Notes: a model not told the origin generated them from the sequence alone. Shown: positions 8,073 to 17,576, counted from the stretch's first letter. The stretch: 64,000 bases of DNA from Methanogenium sp. S4BF (GCF_029633965.1 NZ_CP091277.1:1361940-1425939); one strand, 5' to 3'. Translations and numbers: made by a program.

Positions 8073-8403
8073 TGATTGAAAACGGGGCTGCTGTTCAGTG
8101 ATGACATCATACAGGGAGCGATATCACCGGAAAATGGAGACAAACCTCATTCATGCAGCTGAAATTCATACCCTTTTTTCCGCCGGATGGTCCAAAGAAT
8201 CCAAATCTCCCTTAACAATAATTATCAACTATTCTCACCCATTTTTCCTTATTATCGATACAGATTATCAGTCCGATGTCCCTTTGGGATGGAAATTACC
8301 CTCAGAAATGGCATCCGGTTGAAACAGCCAAATGACCAGAAAATAGAATGAAATACTGTGATTTTTGCTCTGTAAATGATATTCAAAACCATTTGGATGC
8401 CTT
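8073..8403. other. Divergent intergenic region between nucleotidyltransferase and kinase fusion
   Basis: This stretch must hold promoters for both flanking genes. AT-rich candidates are TTCCTTATTATCGATA (about 8246-8261) and GTAAATGATATT (about 8371-8382). A 74-codon ORF crosses it (8098-8322) but has no ribosome-binding site or recognisable feature. No repeats were seen. Confidence 0.35.
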
Positions 8404-10407
8404 ATGACCGACTACTTATCCATTAAACAAACCGACCGGATGCCCCGTCTTCCCCTCTCCGGTTCCATCGATCTCACCTATCGGTGCAACAACAACTGCT
8501 GTCACTGCTGGCTGAGAATTCCGCCGGGTGCTCCGGAAAAAAAGCAGGAACTCTCCTTTGATGAGATCTGCCATATCGTCGACGACGCACGTGCTATGGG
8601 ATGCCGGCACTGGTCCATCTCCGGGGGCGAACCGATGCTCCGGCCGGATTTTGCCGAAATATTTGATTACATAACGAGCCGGGCCTCTTCATACTCGATC
8701 AATACGAACGGCACGATGATCACCCCGGAGATCGCTCAACTCATGACGCGGAAAGGGAACAAGATGATTGCGCTCTACGGTGCGACAGAAGCGGTTCATG
8801 ACCGGATCACCCGGAGTCCCGGTTCATTTCAGGCCACGATGCGGGGATTTGAACTCCTGAAAGAGGCGGGAGCCGGTTTCACCGTCCAGCTTATTCCGAT
8901 GAAAGACAGTTATCATGAATATCCTGCAATGATTGAACTGGCACAGTCTCTGACCCCCCACTGGAGAGTAGGTGCCCCCTGGCTGTACCTGTCTGCATGC
9001 GGCTCGGCTGAGAAGAACGCTGAGATCGCAGCCCAGCGACTTTCCCCGGCAGATGTGATAGCCCTGGATACGCCAAACATCTCGTATGAAGAGGAGCACA
9101 GAACAGAGGATTCCTGCAGTCCGAATCCAACAGATGACCGTCTCTTTGCCCGGTGTATAGAGAAAAGGAGGGACTTTCATGTGGATCCGTATGGGATGAT
9201 GTCCTTCTGCTGCTTCATCAAAGATCCCGCAATGAGATATGACCTGCGAACAGGCAGTTTCGAGGAAGCCTGGGAGGTGTTCATCCCCTCCCTCGCAGAT
9301 ACGGTCAGAGGGGGAGAGGAATACCGGGAGAACTGCGGGTCGTGTGAGAAACGGTCAGACTGCCGGTGGTGTCCGGTCTATGGGTACCTGGAAACCGGCA
9401 GGTATTCTGCAAAAGTCCCGTATCTCTGTGAAGTCGCTGATGAAGCAAAGAAATTCAGGGAAGAATGGCAAAAGAAACACCGCCGCTATTTCAGAATTGC
9501 AGGCATCACCGCCCGTTTGGAGAGTGACCTTGACTTTGATGAAACAGGCTTTGCCGAGAAACTGGTGCCCTTCATGGTCGATGGTCCGGGTGATGACAAT
9601 GTCACCATCCGGCATTACTTTGAACTGCCTGACCTTGCAGGAAAGGATCTCGGCAGGGAACTCTACCGGAAGGCGCCGTGGGCAATCTCCCGGAAAGGGG
9701 ATACCTGGTTCTATCAGGGCATCTCACCAAATCCTGAGGACCAGGGTATCCACAGGGTGGCAGTCTTTAGCGGAGATTATACAAAGGCAACTATTTACAG
9801 CCCTCCAGAAGATGGCGAACGAATCCGGACCGAAGGGTGGCAGTCGCTCTCCCTCTTCCCGACGGACCAGATCTGGGTTGCCCCGCTTCTTGCTGAACGG
9901 AATGCTGCCCTGATCCATTCCGGTGCGGTCTCTCTTGACGGGCAGGGCCTGATGTTTGTCGGGCATTCCGAGGCAGGCAAGTCTACCACGATGACGCTTC
10001 TCAGGCAGGCAGCAGAGGAGAGCCTGAACAGTTCACCGTTTGAGGTTGAAATCCTCTGTGATGACAGAAATATTGTCAGGCGCCATGATGACGGCTGGTA
10101 TGTCCACGGGACATGGAGTCATGGGGATGTCCCCGATGTCTCACCGGCATCAGCACCGCTTAGGGGGATACTGTTCCTGAAACAGGACACAGAAAATGCG
10201 ATAAAACCGCTTACGGATAAGAAACAATGTTTCAGGATACTTTTTGACACCCTGATCAGACCAATGGGAACAGCCGAATGGTGGGACAGGGAGATGGAGA
10301 TCCTTGAGAGGATTGTTACCGAGGTCCCCTGCTATGTCATGCATTTTGATAAGAGCGGTGCGATTGTGCCGGAGATTCGCGAGCTTATCAGGAACGATGC
10401 TCTGTGA
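8404..10407 (+). CDS. Radical SAM/SPASM enzyme fused to HPr-kinase-like domain
   Basis: A 667-residue two-enzyme fusion. Residues 20-355 are a radical SAM protein: CNNNCCHC at 28-35, SGGEPMLRPDF, and late SPASM-like cysteines (CGSCEKRSDCRWC, YLC). From about residue 370 the chain becomes an HPr-kinase/phosphorylase-like domain: a strand-rich lead-in, HSGAVSLDG, the P-loop GHSEAGKST at 520-528, then LCDDRN with paired aspartates. HPr-kinase-like proteins in RiPP clusters phosphorylate the precursor peptide. No phosphotransferase-system genes are visible nearby, so a sugar-transport role is unlikely. The stop overlaps the GTG of the next gene by four bases. A fused radical SAM-peptide kinase suggests the two modifications act on the same peptide. 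Confidence 0.9.
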   Translation: MTDYLSIKQTDRMPRLPLSGSIDLTYRCNNNCCHCWLRIPPGAPEKKQELSFDEICHIVDDARAMGCRHWSISGGEPMLRPDFAEIFDYITSRASSYSINTNGTMITPEIAQLMTRKGNKMIALYGATEAVHDRITRSPGSFQATMRGFELLKEAGAGFTVQLIPMKDSYHEYPAMIELAQSLTPHWRVGAPWLYLSACGSAEKNAEIAAQRLSPADVIALDTPNISYEEEHRTEDSCSPNPTDDRLFARCIEKRRDFHVDPYGMMSFCCFIKDPAMRYDLRTGSFEEAWEVFIPSLADTVRGGEEYRENCGSCEKRSDCRWCPVYGYLETGRYSAKVPYLCEVADEAKKFREEWQKKHRRYFRIAGITARLESDLDFDETGFAEKLVPFMVDGPGDDNVTIRHYFELPDLAGKDLGRELYRKAPWAISRKGDTWFYQGISPNPEDQGIHRVAVFSGDYTKATIYSPPEDGERIRTEGWQSLSLFPTDQIWVAPLLAERNAALIHSGAVSLDGQGLMFVGHSEAGKSTTMTLLRQAAEESLNSSPFEVEILCDDRNIVRRHDDGWYVHGTWSHGDVPDVSPASAPLRGILFLKQDTENAIKPLTDKKQCFRILFDTLIRPMGTAEWWDREMEILERIVTEVPCYVMHFDKSGAIVPEIRELIRNDAL

Positions 10408-11597
10408 CAGAAGAGCACTCTTCCCCCTATGCCGTAACAGTCGATGCAACGTCTCATCACTTATGGAAGGATAAAATACCACTCCTTGGCAGGCTGGATA
10501 TGGAGCTAACCGAGCGGTGCAACAACAACTGCATACACTGCTGCATCAACCTGCCCGAGGATGACAAGGATGCCCGCAGGCGTGAGCTGTCAACAGACGA
10601 GATTAAGGGGATCCTTACCGAAGCCGCAGTCCTTGGTGCGATGTCGGTCAGGTTTACCGGAGGGGAACCCCTTATTCGGGATGATTTTACGGAGCTGTAC
10701 CTTTTCGCCCGGAAACTCGGCATGAAGGTCATGCTCTTTACCAACGGACGCCTGATTACTCCTGAAATTGCCGACCTTCTTGCACGTGTCCCTCCGCTTG
10801 AGAAGATAGAGATCACGGTCTACGGAATGACAAAGGAGTCATACGAGGCGGTTGCTCGTGTGCCGGGTTCGTACGATGAGTTCCGGCGGGGTATGCAGCT
10901 TCTCATGGAGAAAGGCATTCCGTTTGTCGTAAAGGGTGCCCTGCTTCCCCCGAACCGGGACGAGATAGATGAATTTGAGGCGTGGGCTGCGACAATTCCG
11001 GCGATGGACACGTCCCCGTCCTATTCAATGTTTTTCGACCTCCGGTGCCGCAGGGACTTTCCGGAGAAGAACCGGCAGATAGCAACACTAAGACTCTCGC
11101 CGGAGGATGGTGTTTCTGTGCTTTCACGGGACCGTGAGCGGTACCTGAAGAGCATGCGGGAGTTTTGCTCAAAGTTTATGCGGCCATCCGGCAAAAAACT
11201 CCTCGCCTGTGGGGCAGGACATGGCGGGTGTGTTGATGCGTACGGCATGTACCAGCCCTGCATGATGCTCAGGCATCCGGACTGTGTGTATGACCTTCGT
11301 TCCGGGTCGCTTGAGGATTCAATGACGAATTATTTCCCAAAACTGCGCGAGATGGAGGCCGAGAATCCCGAATATCTTGCCCGATGCGCCCGATGTTTCA
11401 TCAAAGGCCTCTGCGAGCAGTGCCCGGCAAAGTCGTGGATGGAGCACGGGACGCTCGATACACCGGTGGAATATCTCTGCGGGGTCGCCCATGCACAGGC
11501 ATATGATCTTGGCCTCCTTGAAGAGGATGAGAAGGCATGGGAGGTAGAGGACTGGCAGGAGAGGATTGACCGGTTTGTGAACGAAGAGCACCAATAA
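10404..11597 (+). CDS. Radical SAM/SPASM peptide-modifying enzyme
   Basis: A 397-residue paralog of the enzyme at 5407. The cluster-binding CNNNCIHC is at residues 39-46, FTGGEPLIRDDF follows, and the SPASM-like region has CGAGHGGC, CMMLRHPDC, CARCFIKGLCEQC and YLC. It starts with GTG inside the stop codon of the kinase fusion (GTGA overlap), so the two are co-translated. Its C-terminus is the intact version of the relic at 1122-1274. Three related radical SAM enzymes in one locus imply three separate reactions or three sites on a peptide; which chemistry cannot be read from sequence. Confidence 0.9.
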   Translation: MTEEHSSPYAVTVDATSHHLWKDKIPLLGRLDMELTERCNNNCIHCCINLPEDDKDARRRELSTDEIKGILTEAAVLGAMSVRFTGGEPLIRDDFTELYLFARKLGMKVMLFTNGRLITPEIADLLARVPPLEKIEITVYGMTKESYEAVARVPGSYDEFRRGMQLLMEKGIPFVVKGALLPPNRDEIDEFEAWAATIPAMDTSPSYSMFFDLRCRRDFPEKNRQIATLRLSPEDGVSVLSRDRERYLKSMREFCSKFMRPSGKKLLACGAGHGGCVDAYGMYQPCMMLRHPDCVYDLRSGSLEDSMTNYFPKLREMEAENPEYLARCARCFIKGLCEQCPAKSWMEHGTLDTPVEYLCGVAHAQAYDLGLLEEDEKAWEVEDWQERIDRFVNEEHQ

Positions 11598-12866
11598 ACA
11601 TTTGTCTGTGTGTCTGTCCCCCTACCTCATGGAGGTGGTCAGGCAGTACCTGATTCTATGATTCGACAGGAAAAGAATTTGATAAATGTGTGATGGTGTT
11701 TGAATTCCTGCCATTCATACCATATCATAACATTTTTTCGGGATTTTTTATCTGGCAACGTGTGTTCTTACAGTAACAATGTGAGAATTTCGGAGGCCAT
11801 TGTTAACTTGAGATCGTTGAGGAACAATCGAGTTCACAATATCCGAACTGTTCGATCAGACACCCGAAATAATAGCTACCGGAACCTGTTACCCCCGCTG
11901 TCTTGCAACCCATGATAACGCTCTCTTTACTTTGATGTCTGGTGAGTACGGCCAATGTTGGTGTCTGCCATCCGGCAGTGTTTTTATTCTGTTGTTTTGT
12001 TGACTGGGATTCTATTACATCGGATTGATTACCTGAACGGATATATTTTTGGATTTCAACCGCTGGATTCGCATGCAATCGTCAAAAACAATCCAAATGA
12101 GAATTGCACAGGTTCAATTCCTTGAAATCCCAACAATCTGGTCCGAATCATGCGATGTTCAACCCGTATGTGCCAGCTGAATAATCCCTTTCTTGGTTTT
12201 ATTGGAATTGAGTTCTCCCGGAATTGGACGAAATTGTGATCCATGCAACGACCGGCGAAAGCTTTGAGAAAGCAATCCGTGTTGTTCATGCTGTACTGAG
12301 AAGCCTTCGCCGACAAACCATGAATGTAATTCATGAAGAACAACTGTATCCAGTGTTTATGTGTATCTTCAGCTCGTTGTCACGTCTCGACAAGACGCAA
12401 TACACTCCAGTCCGGTATTAAAGTTGCAGTTATTATGCCCTACATCCGGGGACACAACCGTGTTGTCGCCTTTGCATCCGGCTAAAATTGCTTCCTGAGC
12501 GTGATCTCTTTGATGTACCAGGAGCACCGGGCACTCCCATGACGTCTGTTTCACGATATCTGTTTCCTTTTTACTACCCATAAGGGGCCTTTTTCGCCTC
12601 ACTGCAAAAAGTCTGTCGGTTTGAATACCTGTTTGTGGTATCTGATAGTCGAACGGGGGGAAATGGTACCGGGTGCATACACTTCCTGTCCGGAAAACCA
12701 GCTGTGCCGATAATCCGACAGTTTCGTGAGATCGTTTGTCCACAGACGAGTGAAAATGCGCCTTATTTAATAAAATATTACCACAGGTAATTTTCTACCC
12801 CAAAGGAAATTCTTATGTTGCAATGACTCCACTTTTTAATTATCTATAAGGAGTTCGTGAACATCA
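11598..12866. other. 1.27-kb stretch with no recognisable gene
   Basis: Short ORFs exist on both strands (for example 12369-12743 minus, 124 codons; 12056-12343 minus, 95 codons), but none has a convincing ribosome-binding site or family motif. Frequent frame breaks and AT-rich patches suggest decayed genes, perhaps an old mobile element, but no terminal inverted repeats or transposase motif were identified. The right end carries the mat promoter. A translated search could reveal relics that I cannot name. Confidence 0.4.
12763..12780 (+). promoter_or_regulatory. Probable mat promoter (TATA region)
   Basis: An unbroken A/T run of 18 bases starting TTATTTAATAAAA lies about 90-100 bases before the mat ATG. 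It is the best TATA candidate for the mat-his genes and predicts an untranslated leader of roughly 70 bases ending in AAGGAG. Confidence 0.4.
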
Positions 12867-14075
12867 ATGGGACGCAATATTGCAGTTGAGACACTCAGCG
12901 AAACACCACTCAACAGACAGAAACTGGAACTTGCAGAACGCAAATGCATCGGCCACCCGGACAGTCTTGCAGACGGTATCGCAGAAGCGGTCTCACAGGC
13001 CCTCTCGCGGGCATACCTGGATGAATGCGGCGCTGTGCTGCACCACAACACCGACCAGGGCGAGATTGTGGCAGGAGAGTCCATCCCGCGGTTCGGCGGC
13101 GGCACCATCACCCGGCCCATGTATGTGCTGCTTACCGGGCGTGCCACAAAGACCTTCGACGGCGTGACTGTTCCCACCGACGCGATTGCACTCGAGGCTG
13201 CACGCAACTATCTCTCGAATACGCTGGAATACCTCAACATGAACAAGGATGTCATCGTTGACTGCCGCATGGGGGCAGGTTCGTCTGACCTTCGTGATGT
13301 ATTCCGTGCCTGCAACGGACAGCACCTTCCGCACGCAAACGACACATCCTTCGGCGTGGGGCATGCACCGTTCTCTGATCTTGAGAATGTCATCCTTGCC
13401 GTGAGCAACCACATCGACGGTGTATACCGGCCGAAAAACCCGATCATCGGGACCGATATCAAGATCATGGGTCTGCGCCAGGAAGAGGACATTACCCTCA
13501 CCCTCTGCGTGCCGATGATCGACCGGTTCTGCACGGACATGAACGACTACAAAGAGGCAGTCATCCGTGTCGGCGAAGAGGTGCAGCGGGTCGCATCCGG
13601 CATCACTGACCGCCGTGTGGCAGTGGACATCAACACCGGCGACAACTACGAGGCAGAGGGGGCAATCTTCCTGACGGTGAACGGCACCTCCGCCGAGATG
13701 GGAGACGACGGCTCCGTGGGCCGGGGCAACCGTGCAAACGGGCTTATCACCCCGCACCGCCCGATGAGCATGGAGGCGACCAGCGGAAAGAACCCGATCA
13801 ACCATATCGGAAAGATCTACAACCTCCTCTCCACCGAACTGGCACAGCAGTGTGCACAGGAGCTCGACGGCATCGAGGACCTCTACATCAGGCTCCTCTC
13901 CCAGATCGGACGCCCGATTGACCAGCCGCTCATCGCAGGCGCACAGTATGTGGCAGCAGAGGGAGCGGATACCGCTGTTATCAGCCGCGGCATCGAGGAA
14001 ATAATCGACGCAGGCCTTGCCGACATCACCTCAATCACCGAGCGGGTCATCCGCGGAGAGATGAAGACCTTCTAA
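12867..14075 (+). CDS. mat: Archaeal S-adenosylmethionine synthetase
   Basis: A 402-residue protein of the archaeal methionine adenosyltransferase family, which makes S-adenosylmethionine from methionine and ATP and has a sequence quite distinct from bacterial MetK. Typical segments are [17 protein letters not shown] near the N-terminus, [18 protein letters not shown] in the middle and a C-terminal [20 protein letters not shown]. Length is normal for the family. The start is ATG 12867 with AAGGAG upstream. It is followed after a short gap by hisG, and it lies 1.3 kb from three S-adenosylmethionine-consuming radical SAM genes, probably by coincidence because the enzyme is housekeeping. Confidence 0.96.
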   Translation: MGRNIAVETLSETPLNRQKLELAERKCIGHPDSLADGIAEAVSQALSRAYLDECGAVLHHNTDQGEIVAGESIPRFGGGTITRPMYVLLTGRATKTFDGVTVPTDAIALEAARNYLSNTLEYLNMNKDVIVDCRMGAGSSDLRDVFRACNGQHLPHANDTSFGVGHAPFSDLENVILAVSNHIDGVYRPKNPIIGTDIKIMGLRQEEDITLTLCVPMIDRFCTDMNDYKEAVIRVGEEVQRVASGITDRRVAVDINTGDNYEAEGAIFLTVNGTSAEMGDDGSVGRGNRANGLITPHRPMSMEATSGKNPINHIGKIYNLLSTELAQQCAQELDGIEDLYIRLLSQIGRPIDQPLIAGAQYVAAEGADTAVISRGIEEIIDAGLADITSITERVIRGEMKTF

Positions 14076-14100
14076 AATCCACCGAACGGAGCACAGATAT

Positions 14101-14979
14101 ATGACAGACGAGACACGAGAGCACTTACGGCTGGCAATTCCGAATAAGGGGCGCATTTCAGACCCGATCATAGAGCTTCTGGAGAAAGGCGGACTCCATC
14201 TCCATAGTTCATCCAGCCGTAAGCTCATCGCACCGACATGTGACCCGGCTGTCGAAGTGCTCTTTGCCCGGCCGATTGACATTCCCGAATATGTGGCAAA
14301 CGGCGCCGCAGACCTGGGGATTACCGGGCGCGACATGGTCCGGGAACGCGGCGCATCGGTCACCGAGATCCTCGATTTGAAGATGGGCGGCGCCACGCTG
14401 GTGCTCGCCGTGCCGGAGGAGTCCGGCATCCGGGCCCCGGAAGAGCTGGCAGGCAAACGCATCGCAACCGAATTTCCGCACACGACCGGGGAGTATTTCC
14501 GGGAACGCGGGATAGACGTAAGCCTCTTTCCGGTCAGCGGCGCCTGTGAGGCAACGCCCTATCTCGGGGTGGCGGATGCGATTGTGGATTTGAGCAGTTC
14601 CGGCACGACGCTGAAGACCAATCATTTGATCGTAATCGAGGAGATCCTCCGTTCAACGACCGTCCTCATCGGGAACAATGCGGCGATGCAGGAGCGGCGG
14701 GGGAAAATAGATGAAATAACCCTCGCTCTCGAGAGCGTGATCTCAGCCCGCGGCAAGTGCTACCTGATGATGAATGTGCAGCGTGACTCACTCAGCGAAG
14801 TGAAGGAGGTGCTGCCCGGCCTCGGCGGCCCGACCGTGATGGACGTCGCATCCGACGGCAGCCTCGTCGCCGTCCATGCCGTGGTCGATGAAGAACGAGT
14901 CTACCAGCTGATCACCCGCCTGCGCAATGCCGGGGCACGCGACATCCTCGTGATGCCGATTGACCGGCTCATCCGGTGA
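14101..14979 (+). CDS. hisG: ATP phosphoribosyltransferase, long form
   Basis: HisG catalyses the first step of histidine synthesis, joining ATP and phosphoribosyl pyrophosphate. The phosphate-binding signature DLSSSGTTLKTNHL lies near residues 161-174. At 292 residues it is the long form: residues above about 210 make the C-terminal regulatory domain that binds histidine, so no HisZ partner is needed. Start ATG 14101 has GGAG about ten bases upstream. It is followed seven bases later by hisA, and hisB overlaps hisA, forming a partial his operon; the other his genes are not in this window. Confidence 0.95.
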   Translation: MTDETREHLRLAIPNKGRISDPIIELLEKGGLHLHSSSSRKLIAPTCDPAVEVLFARPIDIPEYVANGAADLGITGRDMVRERGASVTEILDLKMGGATLVLAVPEESGIRAPEELAGKRIATEFPHTTGEYFRERGIDVSLFPVSGACEATPYLGVADAIVDLSSSGTTLKTNHLIVIEEILRSTTVLIGNNAAMQERRGKIDEITLALESVISARGKCYLMMNVQRDSLSEVKEVLPGLGGPTVMDVASDGSLVAVHAVVDEERVYQLITRLRNAGARDILVMPIDRLIR

Positions 14980-14986
14980 GAAGACG

Positions 14987-15700
14987 ATGAAGGTATTTCC
15001 CGCAGTAGACATCCTGGACGGCACCTGTGTGCAGCTGGTGCAGGGCAACCGGAAGAACGCCGTGACCTATGGCGACCCCGTCTCCCGGGCACAGGATTGG
15101 CTGGAGCAGGGTGCAGACGCCCTGCACGTCATCAACCTCGACGGAGCCTTCGGTGCCGCTGAGAAGAATGTCAGCCTCATTAAGGAGATCATCGGCTCCA
15201 CCGGCGCTGAGATACAGCTCGGTGGCGGCATCCGGAGCATAGCGGATGCAGCGGGCTGGCTGGACGCCGGTGTCGCACGGGTCATCATCGGCACACTGGC
15301 AGTCGAGCGCCCGGAGGCGATCACGGAGATCGCCACCGAGTATGGCAGGGAGGCGGTGATGGCAGGCGTGGACGCCCGGGGCGGCTCCGTGGTCGTCCAC
15401 GGGTGGGAAAAGACCGCAGGCGACCTGATCACCATGGCCCGTCTCTTCGAGGAACGGGGTGCGGGATCGCTGCTCTTCACCAATGTGGATGTGGAGGGGC
15501 TCTGCAGCGGCATCGCAGAAGAGCCGGTGCGCCGCCTGCGGGAGGCCGTGAGCATTCCCATAATCGCGTCAGGAGGCATTACAACGCCACAGGACGTGCG
15601 TACGATGCGTGAGATAGGAGTAGAGGGCATCGTACTCGGATCAGCCCTGTACAGGGGCTCTATCACCCTGAAAGAAGCAATCGAGGAGGCAGAGAGATGA
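14987..15700 (+). CDS. hisA: Phosphoribosylformimino-AICAR-P isomerase
   Basis: A 237-residue TIM-barrel enzyme that isomerises ProFAR to PRFAR in histidine synthesis. The N-terminal FPAVDILDG carries the first catalytic aspartate and [10 protein letters not shown] the second; phosphate-binding loops are LGGGIRS and IASGGI. I start it at ATG 14987 (MKVFPAVD) because a longer frame would run back into hisG. The stop overlaps the ATG of hisB by four bases, so the two are coupled. Confidence 0.95.
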   Translation: MKVFPAVDILDGTCVQLVQGNRKNAVTYGDPVSRAQDWLEQGADALHVINLDGAFGAAEKNVSLIKEIIGSTGAEIQLGGGIRSIADAAGWLDAGVARVIIGTLAVERPEAITEIATEYGREAVMAGVDARGGSVVVHGWEKTAGDLITMARLFEERGAGSLLFTNVDVEGLCSGIAEEPVRRLREAVSIPIIASGGITTPQDVRTMREIGVEGIVLGSALYRGSITLKEAIEEAER

Positions 15701-16278
15701 GACAGGCAGAAATCACCCGGAAAACAACCGAGACCGAAATCTCCGTTACGCTGGACCTGGATACGGAAGGAAACAGTGCCGTCGATACCGGCATCCCGTT
15801 CTTTGACCATATGCTCACATCCTGTGCACGCCACGGCAGGTTCAGCCTGATCGTCACGGCAGCAGGGGACCTTGACATCGACTGCCACCACACCATCGAG
15901 GACACCGCCATCGTCCTCGGGGAGGCGCTCGCACAGGCGCTCGGAGAGAAGCGGGGCATCCGCCGGTTTGCCCACATGGCAGTGCCCATGGATGAGGCCA
16001 TCGCCGTCGTGACACTGGACCTCGGGGGCCGCGGCTATCTCGTGTATGATGCGGCATTTTCACCAAACGGGTTCGGGTGTATCCCACCTGATATCTTTGA
16101 GCACTTCTTCTACACGCTCTGCATCCGTGCAGGCATCACCGCACACATGAAGGCAGAGGGCAGAAACGACCACCACATCTGTGAGGCGCTCTTCAAAACA
16201 TTCGGCGTCGCACTCTCCATGGCAGCGGCAGTGACTCCCGGACGCACCGAGATACCGAGTACAAAAGGAATTATCTGA
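15697..16278 (+). CDS. hisB: Imidazoleglycerol-phosphate dehydratase
   Basis: A 193-residue manganese enzyme of the histidine pathway that dehydrates imidazoleglycerol phosphate. The metal-binding histidine/glutamate clusters are clear: [17 protein letters not shown] near residue 70 and [10 protein letters not shown] near 160, each half of an internal duplication. It lacks the fused histidinol-phosphatase domain of enterobacterial HisB, as normal for archaea. It is the last gene of the set and is followed by a hairpin and T-tract. Confidence 0.95.
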   Translation: MRQAEITRKTTETEISVTLDLDTEGNSAVDTGIPFFDHMLTSCARHGRFSLIVTAAGDLDIDCHHTIEDTAIVLGEALAQALGEKRGIRRFAHMAVPMDEAIAVVTLDLGGRGYLVYDAAFSPNGFGCIPPDIFEHFFYTLCIRAGITAHMKAEGRNDHHICEALFKTFGVALSMAAAVTPGRTEIPSTKGII

Positions 16279-16289
16279 ATGAGATAACA

Positions 16290-16314
16290 GTCTGAAATTT
16301 CAGACACTTTTTTT
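16290..16314 (+). terminator. Terminator after hisB
   Basis: GTCTGAAATTTCAGAC at 16290-16305 is a perfect palindrome, followed by a run of seven T at 16308-16314. It would stop the mat/his transcript. A second small inverted repeat, TGAAAC/GTTTCA, lies at 16325-16340 between the convergent hisB and histone genes. Confidence 0.65.
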
Positions 16315-16408
16315 AAAATGTGCATGAAACAGATGTTTCAGGCACAGTTTCATGAAAATGGATTCCAAAAGTGGATGAACCATTTTCCAAATGCAGAGAA
16401 AGGATGTA

Positions 16409-16624
16409 TTATGCGTTCAGTTCGTTGACCGCAAGGTCTACATCTTCTTTCTTGATAGTCTTCCGGCCAGCGTGCTTTGCATACTTGCTTGCTTCTTTTG
16501 TAAGCTCTGCAATGTATTCCTGAGAAGCGTCTGCGATTGCCTGTGCGGCATCGCTGCCGACTCTCTCAGCACCGTTGTTCTTTGCAATCCTTACGACTGC
16601 AGCGATAGGTAGATCATTCGCCAT
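16409..16624 (-). CDS. Archaeal histone
   Basis: A 71-residue HMf-type histone consisting only of the histone fold (three helices, no tails). The pattern LPIAAVVRIAKNNGAERVGSDAA opens helix 1 and loop 1, helix 2 is rich in Ala/Glu/Lys, and GRKTIKKEDVDLAV begins loop 2 and helix 3. It binds and wraps DNA as dimers that stack into larger assemblies. ATG 16624 is preceded by GAGGTGG, and a strong TATA box (TTTATATTAA on the minus strand, about 16657-16667) lies upstream, consistent with an abundant protein transcribed alone. Confidence 0.96.
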   Translation of the reverse strand: MANDLPIAAVVRIAKNNGAERVGSDAAQAIADASQEYIAELTKEASKYAKHAGRKTIKKEDVDLAVNELNA

Positions 16625-16631
16625 TTCTATT

Positions 16632-16668
16632 CCACCTCAGAAAGAAAATCGGCAAATTAATATAAAAA
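16632..16668 (-). promoter_or_regulatory. Histone gene promoter and ribosome-binding site
   Basis: On the minus strand a TATA box (TTTATATTAA) at about 16657-16667 is followed by GAGGTGG at about 16632-16638, seven bases before the ATG. The spacing predicts a very short leader carrying the ribosome-binding site. Confidence 0.55.
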
Positions 16669-16819
16669 CTTTCTGGAAATCCAGAGGAATATGCCTTGTA
16701 AAATCAACAATGAAGAGTATATTCAGGATATTTTGAACACTTGAAGTAAATCGGATTCCGATTGAAAAAAACGAAAAATTATCGATACAACAGTCATTTA
16801 ATTGTGCAACAATCCCCCA

Positions 16820-17563
16820 TTATTTTTTAAACAACGAATTGGCAATGAATACTGAATTCGAATAATCTGACGAGGCGCGCGAAGTATCGACATAAATTCT
16901 GTCGATATTTGCCACCGGTGCACCATGGGCAATCCCCCCTCCAAGGAGACATAATGTGCGAAAAATCAGGTTTCCGGATATGCCATCCGGAGCGATGATA
17001 ATCCCGTGGGAAGAGACAGCGGACTCAATCAGGATCTCTGCATGATCGGCGCCGGTGCGGGCCGCCACTTCCTCTGCATCCGTAATGGTCCTGTCCACCA
17101 CCGGATGGCGCCCCACATCTCCGAGGCGGCCGCCGGAGAGCACGGCAGCACGGTCACTCACCCCGAAGGCAGGGGCCATCCTCTGTGCCCGTGCAATCAG
17201 GGAGACTTTCTCATCGACCGTCCATCCCTCATCCACGCCGACGGGCGCCAGCAGAAACCGGATGCCGTCTGCGGTTTCCAGAAAGGCTATACGCTCCAGA
17301 CAGGGGACACCGGCGACCCGTTTCAGGGCAGAAAGGGTAGAATTCGACGGGAGACTGCCACGGACGGCGGCATCAATCCCGCCGGAGAAGAGCGCCTGCA
17401 CCAGCGCCTCCTCCGGCACGGGGGAGTACACCGCATCGAACCCGGAGAAGAAGTCACGGTTATCAGGATGCGTAAAACAGCGGAGGGGAATTATTCCGGA
17501 GAGGTGCTCCATGGTCGCCCGGACAGATGCCGGGTCAGTCCCGGCGCCAATCCCGATTACCAC
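16820..17563 (-). CDS. mtxX: Methanogenesis marker protein 4 (MtxX)
   Basis: A 247-residue member of the MtxX family, found essentially only in methanogens and distantly related to phosphotransacetylases (glycine-rich VIGIGAGTDP start, SSHGIIIAPDGISGNLIFRTL near the end). An older annotation as a methyltransferase is not well supported; its reaction is unknown. GTG 17563 has GAGGAGG eight bases upstream and lies 13 bases after the stop of mmp2, so the two are an operon. Co-location of two marker genes supports a shared role in making or maintaining the methyl-coenzyme M reductase system, which is an inference from their distribution. Confidence 0.85.
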   Translation of the reverse strand: MVIGIGAGTDPASVRATMEHLSGIIPLRCFTHPDNRDFFSGFDAVYSPVPEEALVQALFSGGIDAAVRGSLPSNSTLSALKRVAGVPCLERIAFLETADGIRFLLAPVGVDEGWTVDEKVSLIARAQRMAPAFGVSDRAAVLSGGRLGDVGRHPVVDRTITDAEEVAARTGADHAEILIESAVSSHGIIIAPDGISGNLIFRTLCLLGGGIAHGAPVANIDRIYVDTSRASSDYSNSVFIANSLFKK

Positions 17564-17576
17564 CGGCCGCCCCTCC

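Noticed and set aside
8404-10407. HPr kinase of a sugar phosphotransferase system
   Set aside because: The domain is fused to a radical SAM enzyme and no HPr or PTS genes are visible, so a peptide-kinase reading fits better.
1551-11597. Lasso-peptide cluster
   Set aside because: The peptide-kinase-like and nucleotidyltransferase partners occur in such clusters, but no asparagine-synthetase-like cyclase or transglutaminase-like leader protease is present, while three radical SAM genes are.
11803-12743. Transposase or stress-protein relics on the minus strand
   Set aside because: Short ORFs gave only vague resemblance and no motif, terminal repeat or target duplication, so I do not name them.
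12993-13805. Long minus-strand ORF opposite mat
   Set aside because: It mirrors the codon pattern of the archaeal SAM synthetase gene, has no start signal and its protein is unlike any family.
12867-14075. SAM synthetase as a dedicated part of the radical SAM locus
   Set aside because: It is a housekeeping gene followed by his genes and separated from the locus by 1.27 kb; proximity is probably accidental.
15067-15975. 302-codon minus-strand ORF opposite hisA/hisB
   Set aside because: Antisense shadow of two certain his genes; low-complexity Ser/Pro/Arg product.
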